DNA from: Caballeronia fortuita | GTDB taxonomy: Bacteria > Pseudomonadota > Gammaproteobacteria > Burkholderiales > Burkholderiaceae | NCBI RefSeq assembly: GCF_001544835.2 | Contig: NZ_FCNX02000014.1 | Coordinates: 62,001 to 126,000 of the forward strand | Direction: 5' to 3' | Length of the DNA stretch: 64,000 nt | Part shown: one piece after another, positions 24,658-34,716 of the stretch | Layout: each line of letters starts with the position of its first letter | How positions within the stretch are numbered: position 1 is the first letter of the stretch | Translations under genes and position numbers: made by a program | Notes under the pieces: generated by a model | The model's input: the letters and a program-made list of their open reading frames with translations, nothing else | Databases searched by the model: none | What the model was told of the DNA's origin: nothing

Positions 24658-26295
24658 ATGACGTTTCATGCCGTGCCCCACGCATCGATCCAGCGTACGA
24701 AGCTCGCCGCCGCCGCGGTGCTGCTGGCCTTCTCCGCGCTGAACGCGTCCGCTGCCATCGTGCCGCCGGGCGTTGCGCTCGCCGCGAAACAGGAGCTCGT
24801 GCGCAACAACGGGTCGGAGATCGAGACGCTCGATCCGGCGCTCGTCGAAAGCGTGGTGGCGGCGAACGTTTCGCGCGACCTGTTCGAAAGCCTGACCGCG
24901 ACGAATCCGGACGGCCAGGTCGTGCCGGGCGTCGCGGAGAAATGGGAACAGAAGGACGCGACGACCTGGATCTTCCATCTGCGCAAGAACGCCCGCTGGT
25001 CCAATGGCGATGCCGTCACCGCAAACGATTTCGTCTACGGCTGCCAGCGTTTCCTCGACCCGAAGACGGCGTCATCGTATGCGAGCGTGTTCGGTCCGTT
25101 CATCCTGAACGGCGTGGATGTCGCCGCCGGCAAGAAGCCGGTCAGTGCGCTCGGCGTGCGTGCCATCGACGCGAACACGATCGAAGTCAAGACCGACGGC
25201 CCCGTGCCGTTCCTGCCTGAACTGATGTCGAATCCGAACCTCGGGCCGGTGCATCGCGCGACGGTCGAGAAGTACGGCAAGGAATGGACGAAGCCAGGCA
25301 ACATCGTCAGCAACGGCCCGTTCCAGTTGAAGGACTGGCAGGTCAACAGCAAGCTCGTGCTGACGAAGAACGCGAACTATTGGGACAAGACTAACGTCCA
25401 GCTGACGCAGGTGACGTATCTGCCGGTGGAGGACGAGAACACCGATGTCAAGCTGTTCCAGTCCGGCGAAAACGACATGACGTACCAGATCCCGACCGGT
25501 ACCTATGCGAAGTACAGCCAGCAGTTCCCGAAGGACATCCGCAACTCGCTGATTCTCGGCACGCGCTATTACAGCTTCAATAACCGCGATCCGTTGCTGA
25601 AAGACGTGCGCGTGCGCAAGGCGCTGTCGATGGTCATCGACCGCGATCTGCTCGCCCAGCGCGTGACCGCCGATGGCCAGACGCCGCTCTACGGTCTGCT
25701 GCCGAAGGGCGTAAGCGGTGCGGAAGTGTCGAACTACGAATGGGCGACGTGGCCGATGGCCAAGCGCGTCGAAGAAGCGAAGAAGCTGCTCGAGCAGGCG
25801 GGCGTGAAGCCCGGCACGAAGCTGCGCTTCGCGACGAACACGAGCGACTACAACAAGAAGATGGCGATTTTCGTCGCGTCGGAATGGAAGTCGAAACTCG
25901 GCCTCACGGTGGACATCGAGTCGATGGAGTTCAAGGTGCTGCTCAAGAAGCGTCACGGCGGCGACTATCAGATCGCGCGCAATGGCTGGGTCGCGGACTA
26001 CAACGACGCGACGACCTTCCTGACGCTCGTGCAGTGCAAGTCGGAACAGAACGACAACTTCAGCTGCAATCCGAAGGCCGACGCGCTCGTCAAGGAAGCC
26101 AGCGAAACCACGGATCTCGCGAAGCGCACGCAGTTGCAGACGCAGGCCGCGAAGATCGTCATGGACGACTATCCGCTGCTGCCGCTCCTGCAGTACGGCT
26201 TGCCGCGTCTCGTGAAGAGCTATGTCGGCGGATACTCGCTGAAAAATCCGATGGATCACTACAGCAGCAAGGATCTGTACATCGTCAAGCACTGA
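24658..26295 (+). CDS. oppA: Oligopeptide ABC transporter, periplasmic binding protein
   Basis: 545 residues, signal peptide about 1-42. The solute-binding family 5 pattern is clear: NNGSEIETLDPALVESVVAA, VPGVAEKWEQ, FHLRKNARWSNGDAVTANDF, NGPFQLKDW and the C-terminal DYPLLPLLQYGLPRLVKSYV. Close resemblance to E. coli OppA (DPxLVEGVPxxx, KWxxxDxxxWxFHLR) favours an oligopeptide carrier over a nickel or dipeptide one. First gene of a complete opp operon; 18 nt precede oppB. Confidence 0.93.
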   Translation: MTFHAVPHASIQRTKLAAAAVLLAFSALNASAAIVPPGVALAAKQELVRNNGSEIETLDPALVESVVAANVSRDLFESLTATNPDGQVVPGVAEKWEQKDATTWIFHLRKNARWSNGDAVTANDFVYGCQRFLDPKTASSYASVFGPFILNGVDVAAGKKPVSALGVRAIDANTIEVKTDGPVPFLPELMSNPNLGPVHRATVEKYGKEWTKPGNIVSNGPFQLKDWQVNSKLVLTKNANYWDKTNVQLTQVTYLPVEDENTDVKLFQSGENDMTYQIPTGTYAKYSQQFPKDIRNSLILGTRYYSFNNRDPLLKDVRVRKALSMVIDRDLLAQRVTADGQTPLYGLLPKGVSGAEVSNYEWATWPMAKRVEEAKKLLEQAGVKPGTKLRFATNTSDYNKKMAIFVASEWKSKLGLTVDIESMEFKVLLKKRHGGDYQIARNGWVADYNDATTFLTLVQCKSEQNDNFSCNPKADALVKEASETTDLAKRTQLQTQAAKIVMDDYPLLPLLQYGLPRLVKSYVGGYSLKNPMDHYSSKDLYIVKH

Positions 26296-26313
26296 CGGCA
26301 AGGAGCCTCTTTC

Positions 26314-27234
26314 ATGTGGTCTTACACGTTGCGGCGCGTGCTGCTCACGCTGCCCACGCTGCTGATCGTCATCACGGTCTGCTATCTGCTGCTGCACGCG
26401 ACGCCGGGCGGCCCGTTCGATGGCGAGCGCAAGATTCCGGCGGAAGTGCTCGCCAATCTCCAGGCGAAGTATCACCTCGGCGAGCCGTTGTGGAAGCAGT
26501 ATCTGCTCTATCTCGACGGCCTTCTGCACGGCGATCTCGGCGCGTCGTTCCGCTATGCCGACTGGAGCGTGAACGATCTCGTGCTGCGCGCGCTGCCGGT
26601 GTCGCTCGCGATCGGCGGCGTGTCGATGCTGCTCGCCATCGTGATCGGCGTGACGCTCGGGATCGCGGCGGCGCTGCGCCGCAACAGCATCGCGGATTAC
26701 GCGCTGATGCTCGCGAGCAACGCGGGCAATGCGTTTCCGTCGTTCGTGCTCGGGCCGGTGCTGATCCTCGTCTTCGCGATCCTGCTTAAGTGGCTGCCCG
26801 CCGGCGGCTGGAACGACTTCCAGTTGCGCTACATGGCGCTGCCCGTCGCGCTGCTCGTGATGATCAATGTCGCGACGATCGGGCGCGTGACGCGCGCGAG
26901 TCTCATCGAAGTGCTGAACACGAACTACATCCGCACCGCGCGCGCGAAGGGCTTGCCGATGCGCACCATCGTGCTGCGCCATGCGCTCAAGCCGACGCTG
27001 ATTCCGGTCGTGTCGGTGATCGGTCCGCTCGCGATCTCGTCGATCACGGCGGCGGTCGTCACGGAATCGGTGTTCTCGCTGCCGGGCATCGGCAAGCTGA
27101 TCGTGAACGGCGCGGCCAATCGCGATTACACGCTCGTGCTCGGACTCGTCGTGCTGGTGACGGTCGTGGCCGTGCTGCTCAACCTGCTGGTCGATCTCGC
27201 GTATGCGTGGCTCGATCCGAAGATCCGCTATTGA
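26314..27234 (+). CDS. oppB: Oligopeptide ABC transporter permease OppB
   Basis: 306 residues, six helices. MWSYTLRRVLLTLPTLLIVI, then TPGGPFDGERKIPAEVLANL match OppB, and the EAA coupling loop reads NYIRTARAKGLPMRTIVLRHALK near residue 205-228, which contacts the ATPases. AAGGAG precedes the start. Inner-membrane half of the peptide pore with OppC. Confidence 0.94.
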   Translation: MWSYTLRRVLLTLPTLLIVITVCYLLLHATPGGPFDGERKIPAEVLANLQAKYHLGEPLWKQYLLYLDGLLHGDLGASFRYADWSVNDLVLRALPVSLAIGGVSMLLAIVIGVTLGIAAALRRNSIADYALMLASNAGNAFPSFVLGPVLILVFAILLKWLPAGGWNDFQLRYMALPVALLVMINVATIGRVTRASLIEVLNTNYIRTARAKGLPMRTIVLRHALKPTLIPVVSVIGPLAISSITAAVVTESVFSLPGIGKLIVNGAANRDYTLVLGLVVLVTVVAVLLNLLVDLAYAWLDPKIRY

Positions 27235-27243
27235 GGCCGCGCG

Positions 27244-28134
27244 ATGAAATCTGCTTCTCTTGCACCGATGCTTGAAAAAGCGGTCGCCGGCCGCAGCCCG
27301 TGGCAGGACGCGCGCGCGCGTTTCTTGCGCAACAAGGCGGCGGTCGTGAGTCTCGCGCTGCTCGCGCTGATCACGCTCGCGTGCATCGTCGGACCGTGGC
27401 TGTTGCCGAACGCATTCGACTCGACCGACTGGAACGCGACGAGCGCGCCGCCCACATTCGACCACTGGCATCTCTTCGGCACCGACGACACCGGCCGCGA
27501 TCTGCTCGTGCGCTGCCTGGTCGGCGGGCGCGTGTCGCTGATGATCGGCGCGCTCGCCACGCTCACGTCGGTCACGCTCGGCATCGTGTGGGGCGCGATC
27601 GCGGGCTTCGTCGGCGGTCGCGTCGATAACGCGATGATGCGCATCGTCGACATGATGTACGCGATTCCGTACCTGCTCATCGCGATCCTGATGGTGACGC
27701 TGCTCGGCCGCGAGTTTTACCTCGTCGTCATCACCATCACGATCTTTTCGTGGATGGACATGGCGCGGGTCGTGCGCGGCCAGACGCTCTCGATCCGCTC
27801 GAAGGAATACGTCGAAGCGGCGCGCGCGATCGGCGTGCCGACGCGGCGCATCATCGCGCGGCATGTCGTGCCGAATCTGCTCGGCATCGTCGCGATCTAT
27901 ACGACCGTGACCGTGCCCGCCGTGATTCTCACGGAATCGGTGCTGTCGTTTCTCGGCCTCGGCGTGCAGGAACCGATGACGAGCTGGGGCGTGCTGATCC
28001 AGGACGGCGTCGGCGTGATGGAGTCGTCGCCGTGGATTCTGCTGTTCCCCGCCGCGTTTCTGTCGATCACGCTCTACTGCATCAACTTTGTCGGCGACGG
28101 TCTGCGCGACGCGCTCGACCCGAAGGACAGGTGA
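27244..28134 (+). CDS. oppC: Oligopeptide ABC transporter permease OppC
   Basis: 296 residues. N-terminal cytoplasmic tail PWQDARARFLRNKAAVVSL, then FGTDDTGRDLLVRCLVGGR, the standard OppC/DppC motif, and EAA loop EYVEAARAIGVPTRRIIARH. Six helices. It starts 9 nt after oppB, so translation is tightly linked. Confidence 0.94.
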   Translation: MKSASLAPMLEKAVAGRSPWQDARARFLRNKAAVVSLALLALITLACIVGPWLLPNAFDSTDWNATSAPPTFDHWHLFGTDDTGRDLLVRCLVGGRVSLMIGALATLTSVTLGIVWGAIAGFVGGRVDNAMMRIVDMMYAIPYLLIAILMVTLLGREFYLVVITITIFSWMDMARVVRGQTLSIRSKEYVEAARAIGVPTRRIIARHVVPNLLGIVAIYTTVTVPAVILTESVLSFLGLGVQEPMTSWGVLIQDGVGVMESSPWILLFPAAFLSITLYCINFVGDGLRDALDPKDR

Positions 28135-28137
28135 GCC

Positions 28138-29116
<979 letters not shown>

Positions 29117-29124
<8 letters not shown>

Positions 29125-30100
29125 CGCGACGATTCTCTCCGTGCGCGACATGCGCGTGCATTTCCAGGTGAAGCCAAAGAATCGTTTGCCGTGGGCGGCG
29201 CGCCGCACGCTGAAGGCCGTCGACGGCGTGAGCTTCGATCTGAAGGCGGGCGAGACGCTCGGCGTCGTCGGCGAATCGGGTTGCGGCAAGTCCACGCTGT
29301 CGCGCGCAATCCTGAACCTCATTCCCGCGACGAGCGGCGACATCGTGTGGATGGGTTCGCCCTTGTCGGGCGCGTCGGCGCGCGAATGGCATCGCGTGCG
29401 CGGCGACGTGCAGATGATCTTCCAGGATCCGCTCGCATCGCTCGATCCGCGCATGACGGTCGGGCAGATCATCGCGGAGCCGCTCGTCGAGCATCGGCCC
29501 GGCATGAACAAGCGTGAAATCGATGACCGCGTGCGCGCGATGATGGCCAAGGTCGGCCTGCGTGAACAGATGATCAACCGCTATCCGCATGAGTTTTCGG
29601 GCGGGCAGTGTCAGCGGATCGGCATTGCGCGCGCGCTGATCGTCGAGCCGAAGCTCGTCATCTGCGATGAACCCGTGTCCGCGCTCGATGTGTCGATTCA
29701 GGCGCAGATCGTCAATCTGCTCAAGTCGCTGCAAAAGGAGATGCAGCTCGCGCTCATCTTCATCGCGCACGATCTGGCGGTCGTGCGTCACATCTCCGAT
29801 CGCGTGATGGTGATGTATCTCGGCCGCGTGATGGAGCTCGCCGATAAACACGCGCTCTACGACACGCCACGGCATCCGTACACGCGCGCGTTGCTGTCGG
29901 CGGTGCCGGTGCCCGATCCCGCCGTCGAGCGCGCCAAGACCGTGCAGATTCTGTCGGGTGACATTCCCAGCCCGATCGATCCGCCTTCGGGCTGCGTGTT
30001 TCATACGCGCTGCCCGATGGCGCAAGCGCGCTGCTCGCGCGAAGTGCCTGCGTTGCGCGCGCTCGGCGAGGGGACTTCGGCCGCATGTCTGCTTGCGTGA
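29117..30100 (+). CDS. oppF: Oligopeptide ABC transporter ATPase OppF
   Basis: 327 residues. Walker A GESGCGKSTLSR, signature FSGGQCQRIGIARAL, Walker B LVICDEPVSALDVSIQAQ, then HPYTRALLSAVP and a second cysteine motif GCVFHTRCPMAQARC. The insertion KPKNRLPWAARRTLKAV near the start is typical of OppF. It completes the transporter. The operon is followed after 169 nt by an OprD porin on the same strand. Confidence 0.94.
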
Positions 30101-30269
30101 TGGCTGAGACATGGAAGCGCACTTTCGTTTTCACTAGCACGTACTGAACGAGCCGTTCGCGCCGATCCTTCGCGATCGACGGGAACGGTTTGGATGATGA
30201 AATCGTTCGGAATCCTTTTCAGTTGTTCAATTCATGTAGTCCGCAGTTGAGTCAGTTGGAGATAATTTG

Positions 30270-31712
30270 ATGAAAAAACAAAAAACGTCAGCGGCATTGT
30301 CCATTCTGCTTTTCGGCGCATATATCGCCGCAGCCGTTCCGGTGCACGCCCAACAGGCGCCGACGCAAACGGCGCAAGCGCAGCAGCCTTCCGCCGATGA
30401 TGATCTGCTTACGCGTCAGAAGGCGCTCGAGCCCAATTCGCCGCCCAATACGGAAGCGGATGCGCCCATCAGCAATCAGGCGAAGTCGAAGGGTTTCATC
30501 GAGGATTCGCATCTGAATATCCTCACGCGTTCGTTTACCGAGCACGACGAGTTCAAGGGCGCGGGCAAGAAGGACGCATGGGTGCTCGGCGCGCAGGCGG
30601 TGTTCGAATCGGGCTACACGAAGGGTTTGATCGGTATCGGCGGCGACGTGTCGTTGTTCGGCGCGTTCAAGCTCAACGGCGGGCAGGGCGCGGGCAATCG
30701 CGTGCACGTTTCGTCGAGCGGCGACCCGAGCGGCGCGAATCAACTCGCATGGGCCTATCCCGGCGTGTGGGACGTGAAAGCGCGCGTGTCGAACACGGTG
30801 CTGAAATACGGTCAACAACTCTTCGATAACCCGTTCCTCGTCCCGCACGACAACCGCGCGCTGCCGCCGACGTATCGCGGCTTCTCGCTTGCCAGCGATG
30901 AGATCAAGAACCTGACGCTGAAAGCCGGCACGGTTGACGGCGTAATCGCGCGCGGCATGACGACCGTCACCGGCCTCACGACGGAATACGGCGGCACGCA
31001 CGTCTCGCAGTTCACCTACTTCGGCGGCGACTGGACCCACGGCGACGATACTGCCGTCTCGCTCTACGGCAGCGTCGCGAACAACGTGTGGCAGCAGTAC
31101 TACCTGACGGCGACGCAGAGCATCGGCGAACCGAAGAGCATCCGCTGGACGGGCTCGTTGAACTACTACTACACGGGCGCCATCGGCGACAAGCGGCAGG
31201 GCGCGATCACCAACAACGCGTATTCGCTCGCGCTCGCCGGGACGCACGGCGCGCATACCGTGCAGTTCGCGTTCCAGCAGATCGTGAGCGATCAGACGTT
31301 CGACTACATGGGCCAGTCGGCGGGCGATTATTTGTCGAATTCGCTTGATGTGGACTACAACCAGCCGCATGAGAAATCGGTGAGCCTGTCTTACTCGCTG
31401 AACATGAAAGAGTACGGCGTGCCGGGCCTGAAGTTCAGCCTGTGGGGCGCGTATGGCTGGGGCGCGGACGGCAGCGCGATGGCCAACGGCGGCAGCGCGC
31501 AGGCAGCTAACTATCTGGTGAACGGCAAGCCGATCGGTGGTACGCACTACGAAATCGGCGTCATTCCGAGCTACACCGTGCCGGATGGCAAGTTCAAGAA
31601 CACGTCGGTCAAGTTCTACTACATGCACCATCACAGCAACAGCGCGTACTATCCGGACGGCACGAGCGACGTCTACCGCCTGATGGTCAATGTTCCCGTG
31701 AATGTCTTCTGA
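30270..31712 (+). CDS. OprD family outer-membrane porin
   Basis: 480 residues with a signal peptide (MKKQKTSAALSILLFGAYIA, cleavage near VHAQQ). SKGFIEDSHLNILTRSFTEH and the alternating beta strands with a C-terminal VYRLMVNVPVNVF (terminal Phe) are the OprD hallmarks: 18-stranded barrel, N-terminal DxxLxxxxRN-type start. OprD channels admit basic amino acids, small peptides or carboxylates. Its place directly after oppABCDF suggests it feeds that transporter. ATG 30270 is preceded by TTGGAGATAATTTG; the TTG one codon earlier is less likely. Confidence 0.88.
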   Translation: MKKQKTSAALSILLFGAYIAAAVPVHAQQAPTQTAQAQQPSADDDLLTRQKALEPNSPPNTEADAPISNQAKSKGFIEDSHLNILTRSFTEHDEFKGAGKKDAWVLGAQAVFESGYTKGLIGIGGDVSLFGAFKLNGGQGAGNRVHVSSSGDPSGANQLAWAYPGVWDVKARVSNTVLKYGQQLFDNPFLVPHDNRALPPTYRGFSLASDEIKNLTLKAGTVDGVIARGMTTVTGLTTEYGGTHVSQFTYFGGDWTHGDDTAVSLYGSVANNVWQQYYLTATQSIGEPKSIRWTGSLNYYYTGAIGDKRQGAITNNAYSLALAGTHGAHTVQFAFQQIVSDQTFDYMGQSAGDYLSNSLDVDYNQPHEKSVSLSYSLNMKEYGVPGLKFSLWGAYGWGADGSAMANGGSAQAANYLVNGKPIGGTHYEIGVIPSYTVPDGKFKNTSVKFYYMHHHSNSAYYPDGTSDVYRLMVNVPVNVF

Positions 31713-32056
31713 AACTGCTGAAAAACACGGCATCGTAAACCCTACAAATATTTCCGTTTACATTACGTTTAACTTTCATCTATAAAGAGTGGGCGTGCTG
31801 CGGATTGCCATGTCTCGCCACGCTCGTCGCCCGGCAGGCCTGTCTCTGCCGGGCTTTTTTTTGTCCACTCGATTTGCAGCGTTGCAGCTTTCATACGCTT
31901 ACGATACGCATCGTCCTAAGTGAAAACCCCTCCATTTCTTTCGCTTGACTTACTTGATATATCACATACTGTGTATATGCGCGCAGCATGGATGGGCGCG
32001 CAGGAGGCGTCGTTCGACGTCCGCATACACAAGGCATATCTGCCAAGGAGACAGGC
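31713..32056. other. Intergenic region between OprD porin and MFS gene
   Basis: 344 bases holding the porin terminator and an AT-rich promoter zone for the next gene. Around 31958-31978 an imperfect inverted repeat (TATATCACA, 3 nt, TGTGTATAT) looks like a regulator site; TTGACT at 31945-31950 could be its -35 but no good -10 is at the right distance. Confidence 0.5.
31829..31862 (+). terminator. Rho-independent terminator of the OprD gene
   Basis: GCCCGGCAG (31829-31837), 8-nt loop, CTGCCGGGC (31846-31854), then eight T. Confidence 0.93.
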
Positions 32057-33373
32057 ATGGGAATGAATCGGATTGGCGGCGAAGACAAGGCGTCGCGTCT
32101 CGCGTCGCCGTGGGTGCAACTGGTTTTCGGCGTGATTTGCATGGCGATGATCGCCAACATGCAGTACGGGTGGACGCTCTTCGTCAATCCGATAGACGAG
32201 AAGTATCACTGGGGCCGCGCGGCCATTCAGGTGGCGTTCACGATTTTCGTCGTAACCGAGACATGGCTCGTGCCGATCGAAGGCTATCTCGTCGACAAGT
32301 ACGGTCCACGGCCTGTCGTGGTCGGTGGCGGGCTGCTATGCGCGATTGCGTGGGCGATCAACTCGGTGGCGTCGTCGTTGCCGCTGCTGTACTTCGCGGC
32401 GGCGGTAGGCGGTGTCGGCGCGGGCGCGGTCTACGGCACGTGCGTCGGCAATGCGCTCAAGTGGTTCCCGGCGCGGCGCGGACTGGCCGCGGGCATCACG
32501 GCGGCGGGCTTCGGCATGGGGTCGGCTGCGACCGTCGTGCCGATCGCGCACATGATCAAGTCGAGCGGCTATGAAGCGACGTTCCTGTGGTTCGGTCTCG
32601 GGCAGGGCCTCATCGTGTTCCTGCTCGGCATGGCGCTCTACGCGCCGCCTGCGCAATTGCTCGCGACGGTAAAGAGCACCGTCAAGGCCGCGGTCTACAA
32701 CGCGAGCCCGAAGCAGGTGCTGCAATCGCCGATCTTCTGGGTCATGTACCTGATGTTCGTGATGATGGCCGCCGGCGGCCTGATGGCGACCGCGCAACTC
32801 GGGCCGATCGCGAAGGACTTCGGACTGCACGATTCGCCCGTTTCGCTGCTCGGCCTGACCTTGCCCGCGCTGACCTTCGCGCTCACGATCGACCGCGTGC
32901 TCAACGGTCTGACGCGGCCGTTCTTCGGCTGGGTATCGGATCGCATCGGACGGGAGAACACGATGTTCGTCGCCTTCGCGATCGAGGCGGTGGGCATCGT
33001 CGCGTTGTCGAAGTACGGGCATAGCCCGATCGCGTTCGTCGTGCTGACTGGCATCGTGTTCTTCGCATGGGGCGAAATCTACAGTCTCTTCCCGGCGACG
33101 TGCGGCGATACCTTTGGGCCGAAGTTCGCGGCGACCAACGCGGGCCTGCTCTACACGGCGAAGGGCACGGCGGCGCTGCTCGTGCCGTTCTCGAGCGTCA
33201 TCACGACGATGACCGGAAGCTGGCATGCGGTGTTCATGCTCGCGGCGGGGATGGCGGCGATATCCGCGCTGCTCGCGCTCTTCGTGCTCAAGCCGATGCG
33301 CAACGCACATTCGCAAAGGCATGCGCGCGCGGCGGCATCGCTGGACATGTCGTACACGGCCGTGAAGGACTGA
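32057..33373 (+). CDS. OFA family MFS transporter (oxalate/formate antiporter-like)
   Basis: 438 residues, twelve helices. MANMQYGWTLFVNPI-like opening (here MIANMQYGWTLFVNPIDEKY) and GVGAGAVYGTCVGNALKWFP are the OFA/OxlT signature, with TRPFFGWVSDRIGRENTM in the second half. AAGGAG precedes ATG 32057. Oxalate decarboxylation genes (frc, oxc) are not adjacent, so the substrate is uncertain; other OFA members carry different carboxylates. Confidence 0.85.
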   Translation: MGMNRIGGEDKASRLASPWVQLVFGVICMAMIANMQYGWTLFVNPIDEKYHWGRAAIQVAFTIFVVTETWLVPIEGYLVDKYGPRPVVVGGGLLCAIAWAINSVASSLPLLYFAAAVGGVGAGAVYGTCVGNALKWFPARRGLAAGITAAGFGMGSAATVVPIAHMIKSSGYEATFLWFGLGQGLIVFLLGMALYAPPAQLLATVKSTVKAAVYNASPKQVLQSPIFWVMYLMFVMMAAGGLMATAQLGPIAKDFGLHDSPVSLLGLTLPALTFALTIDRVLNGLTRPFFGWVSDRIGRENTMFVAFAIEAVGIVALSKYGHSPIAFVVLTGIVFFAWGEIYSLFPATCGDTFGPKFAATNAGLLYTAKGTAALLVPFSSVITTMTGSWHAVFMLAAGMAAISALLALFVLKPMRNAHSQRHARAAASLDMSYTAVKD

Positions 33374-33430
33374 CGACGGCGAGGCGGGCGGCCTGGCGTG
33401 GCGCCCGCTTTGTGTTATCGGATAGTCCGA

Positions 33431-33574
33431 TCAGAACCGCGTGCCGACGCTGCAGCCGCCGAAACCGCCGCCGTTCGTGGCGAAGCCGCTGCAGCCGAAG
33501 AGACCGCAGCCGCCGAGCGTGAGTGATGCGGCAACGAGCGCCACCACGGCGCAGAGAAAACGAAGGTGCTTCAT
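33431..33574 (-). CDS. Small lipoprotein, unknown function
   Basis: 47 residues: MKHLRFLCAVVALVAASLTL is a signal sequence ending in the lipobox L-G-G-C with Cys23 as the acylated residue; the mature part is only 25 residues, rich in Gly and Cys (GLFGCSGFATNGGGFGGC). Too short to hold a domain. Similar tiny glycine-rich lipoproteins are common in Burkholderiales; role unknown. Confidence 0.6.
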   Translation of the reverse strand: MKHLRFLCAVVALVAASLTLGGCGLFGCSGFATNGGGFGGCSVGTRF

Positions 33575-33666
33575 GTCGAGATCGGGAACGGGAAAGGCGG
33601 AAGCGATTGTCGCGGAACCGGCGCATCCCGATGTCAAAAAGCGTCTGCTGAAACTTCGCGATGTCT

Positions 33667-34077
33667 CTAGCGCGGGATCGGCTGCTTGACCGGATCGTGC
33701 TCGCCGACGATCGCGAAAACGAGCAGCTTCGCCGGCTGCGTCGCGCTCGCATTTTTCGATACGACATGATGCGCGCCCGGCGGCTCGTACCACGATTCGC
33801 CGGGGCCATAAGATTTCGCGCTCCCGCCTTCGAGCTGCGATGTCACGCGGCCCTCCAGCACGTAAGCGAAGATCGATCCCGGATGCATGTGCGCTTCGGA
33901 TGCCTGTCCCGGCTGGTACGAGACCGTCGCCATCAGCACGTTCTTGCCGGCCGCTTCCGGCACGGCCTGCTTCATGACGGGCGTGACGACTTCCTCGCCC
34001 GTCGTGTCGTGCGCGCCGGCGTTCGCCGCGCCGAATATCAGCGCCGCCGCCAGCAAGAGAGTGTCGCGCTTTCTCAT
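33667..34077 (-). CDS. Exported cupin-domain protein
   Basis: 136 residues, signal peptide about 1-22 (AANAGAH). One cupin barrel with metal ligands visible as His63, His65, Glu69-region/Glu75 and His103 (EAHMHPGS ... EGRV ... PPGAHH). Transcribed 10 nt after the AhpD-like gene, so one operon. Cupins beside carboxymuconolactone-decarboxylase-like proteins are common; the substrate is not predictable. Confidence 0.82.
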   Translation of the reverse strand: MRKRDTLLLAAALIFGAANAGAHDTTGEEVVTPVMKQAVPEAAGKNVLMATVSYQPGQASEAHMHPGSIFAYVLEGRVTSQLEGGSAKSYGPGESWYEPPGAHHVVSKNASATQPAKLLVFAIVGEHDPVKQPIPR

Positions 34078-34087
34078 GTCGATGTCC

Positions 34088-34525
34088 TCACGCCGGCAAC
34101 TTGCGAAACGCGATCGCGAAGCGGTTCCAGCTATTGATCGCGGACACGAGCAGCGTCAGGTCGACGATCTCCTCGTCGCTGAAATGCGGCTTCACGGCTT
34201 GCCACACGGCATCGGGCACGTGGTCTTGCGACACCAGTGTCAACGCTTCTGTCCATTCGAGCGCGGCACGTTCGCGGTCGGTGAAGAACGGCGTTTCGCG
34301 CCACACGACGACCGTCGCTAAACGGCGGTCGGTTTCGCCGCCTTTGCGCGCATCGGTCGTGTGCATGTCGACGCAGAACGCACAACCGTTGATCTGCGAT
34401 GCGCGCAGGCGCACCAGTTCGGTCAGCGATTTTTCGAGCGCCGACCTGGCAATGCGCTCTTCGACGCCGACGAGCGCCTTGATTGCAGCGGGACTGGCTT
34501 TATAGAAGTCGAGACGGGGTTCCAT
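34088..34525 (-). CDS. Carboxymuconolactone decarboxylase / AhpD-like protein
   Basis: 145 residues. SQINGCAFCVDMHTTDARKGGE holds the AhpD redox pair Cys48 and Cys51 and His55, the proton relay. The rest (RERAALEWTEALTL, FSDEEIVDLTLLVSAINSWNR) is the usual CMD fold. AhpD-like members reduce peroxides with a thiol relay. First gene of a two-gene operon with the cupin gene. Confidence 0.88.
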   Translation of the reverse strand: MEPRLDFYKASPAAIKALVGVEERIARSALEKSLTELVRLRASQINGCAFCVDMHTTDARKGGETDRRLATVVVWRETPFFTDRERAALEWTEALTLVSQDHVPDAVWQAVKPHFSDEEIVDLTLLVSAINSWNRFAIAFRKLPA

Positions 34526-34664
34526 CGAAGTATCCTCTTTGCCTGGGTTTGAAGGTGCGCCGGAGTGGCGCGCGACAAGAGGAGATTAGGCCCACAGGTG
34601 GCATTTTGAAATGACCGCTTTCCAGGATTACGAGGTAACCACCTGCAAAGCTCGAATGCAAAGA

Positions 34665-34688
34665 AAACCGCGGCCGGATGCGCCGCGG
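34665..34688 (-). terminator. Terminator downstream of hmp
   Basis: On the minus strand CCGCGGC / GCCGCGG (34668-34674 and 34682-34688) with a 7-nt loop is followed by TTTTCTTT. It lies 28 nt after the hmp stop. Confidence 0.7.
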
Positions 34689-34716
34689 GTTGAAATGAAC
34701 TACGCCAGGCGCGAAG

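Noticed and set aside
25072..27864. 930-codon open frame antisense to oppA-oppB-oppC
   Set aside because: Arg/His/Asp-rich shadow of high-GC codon use; the opposite strand holds clear opp genes.
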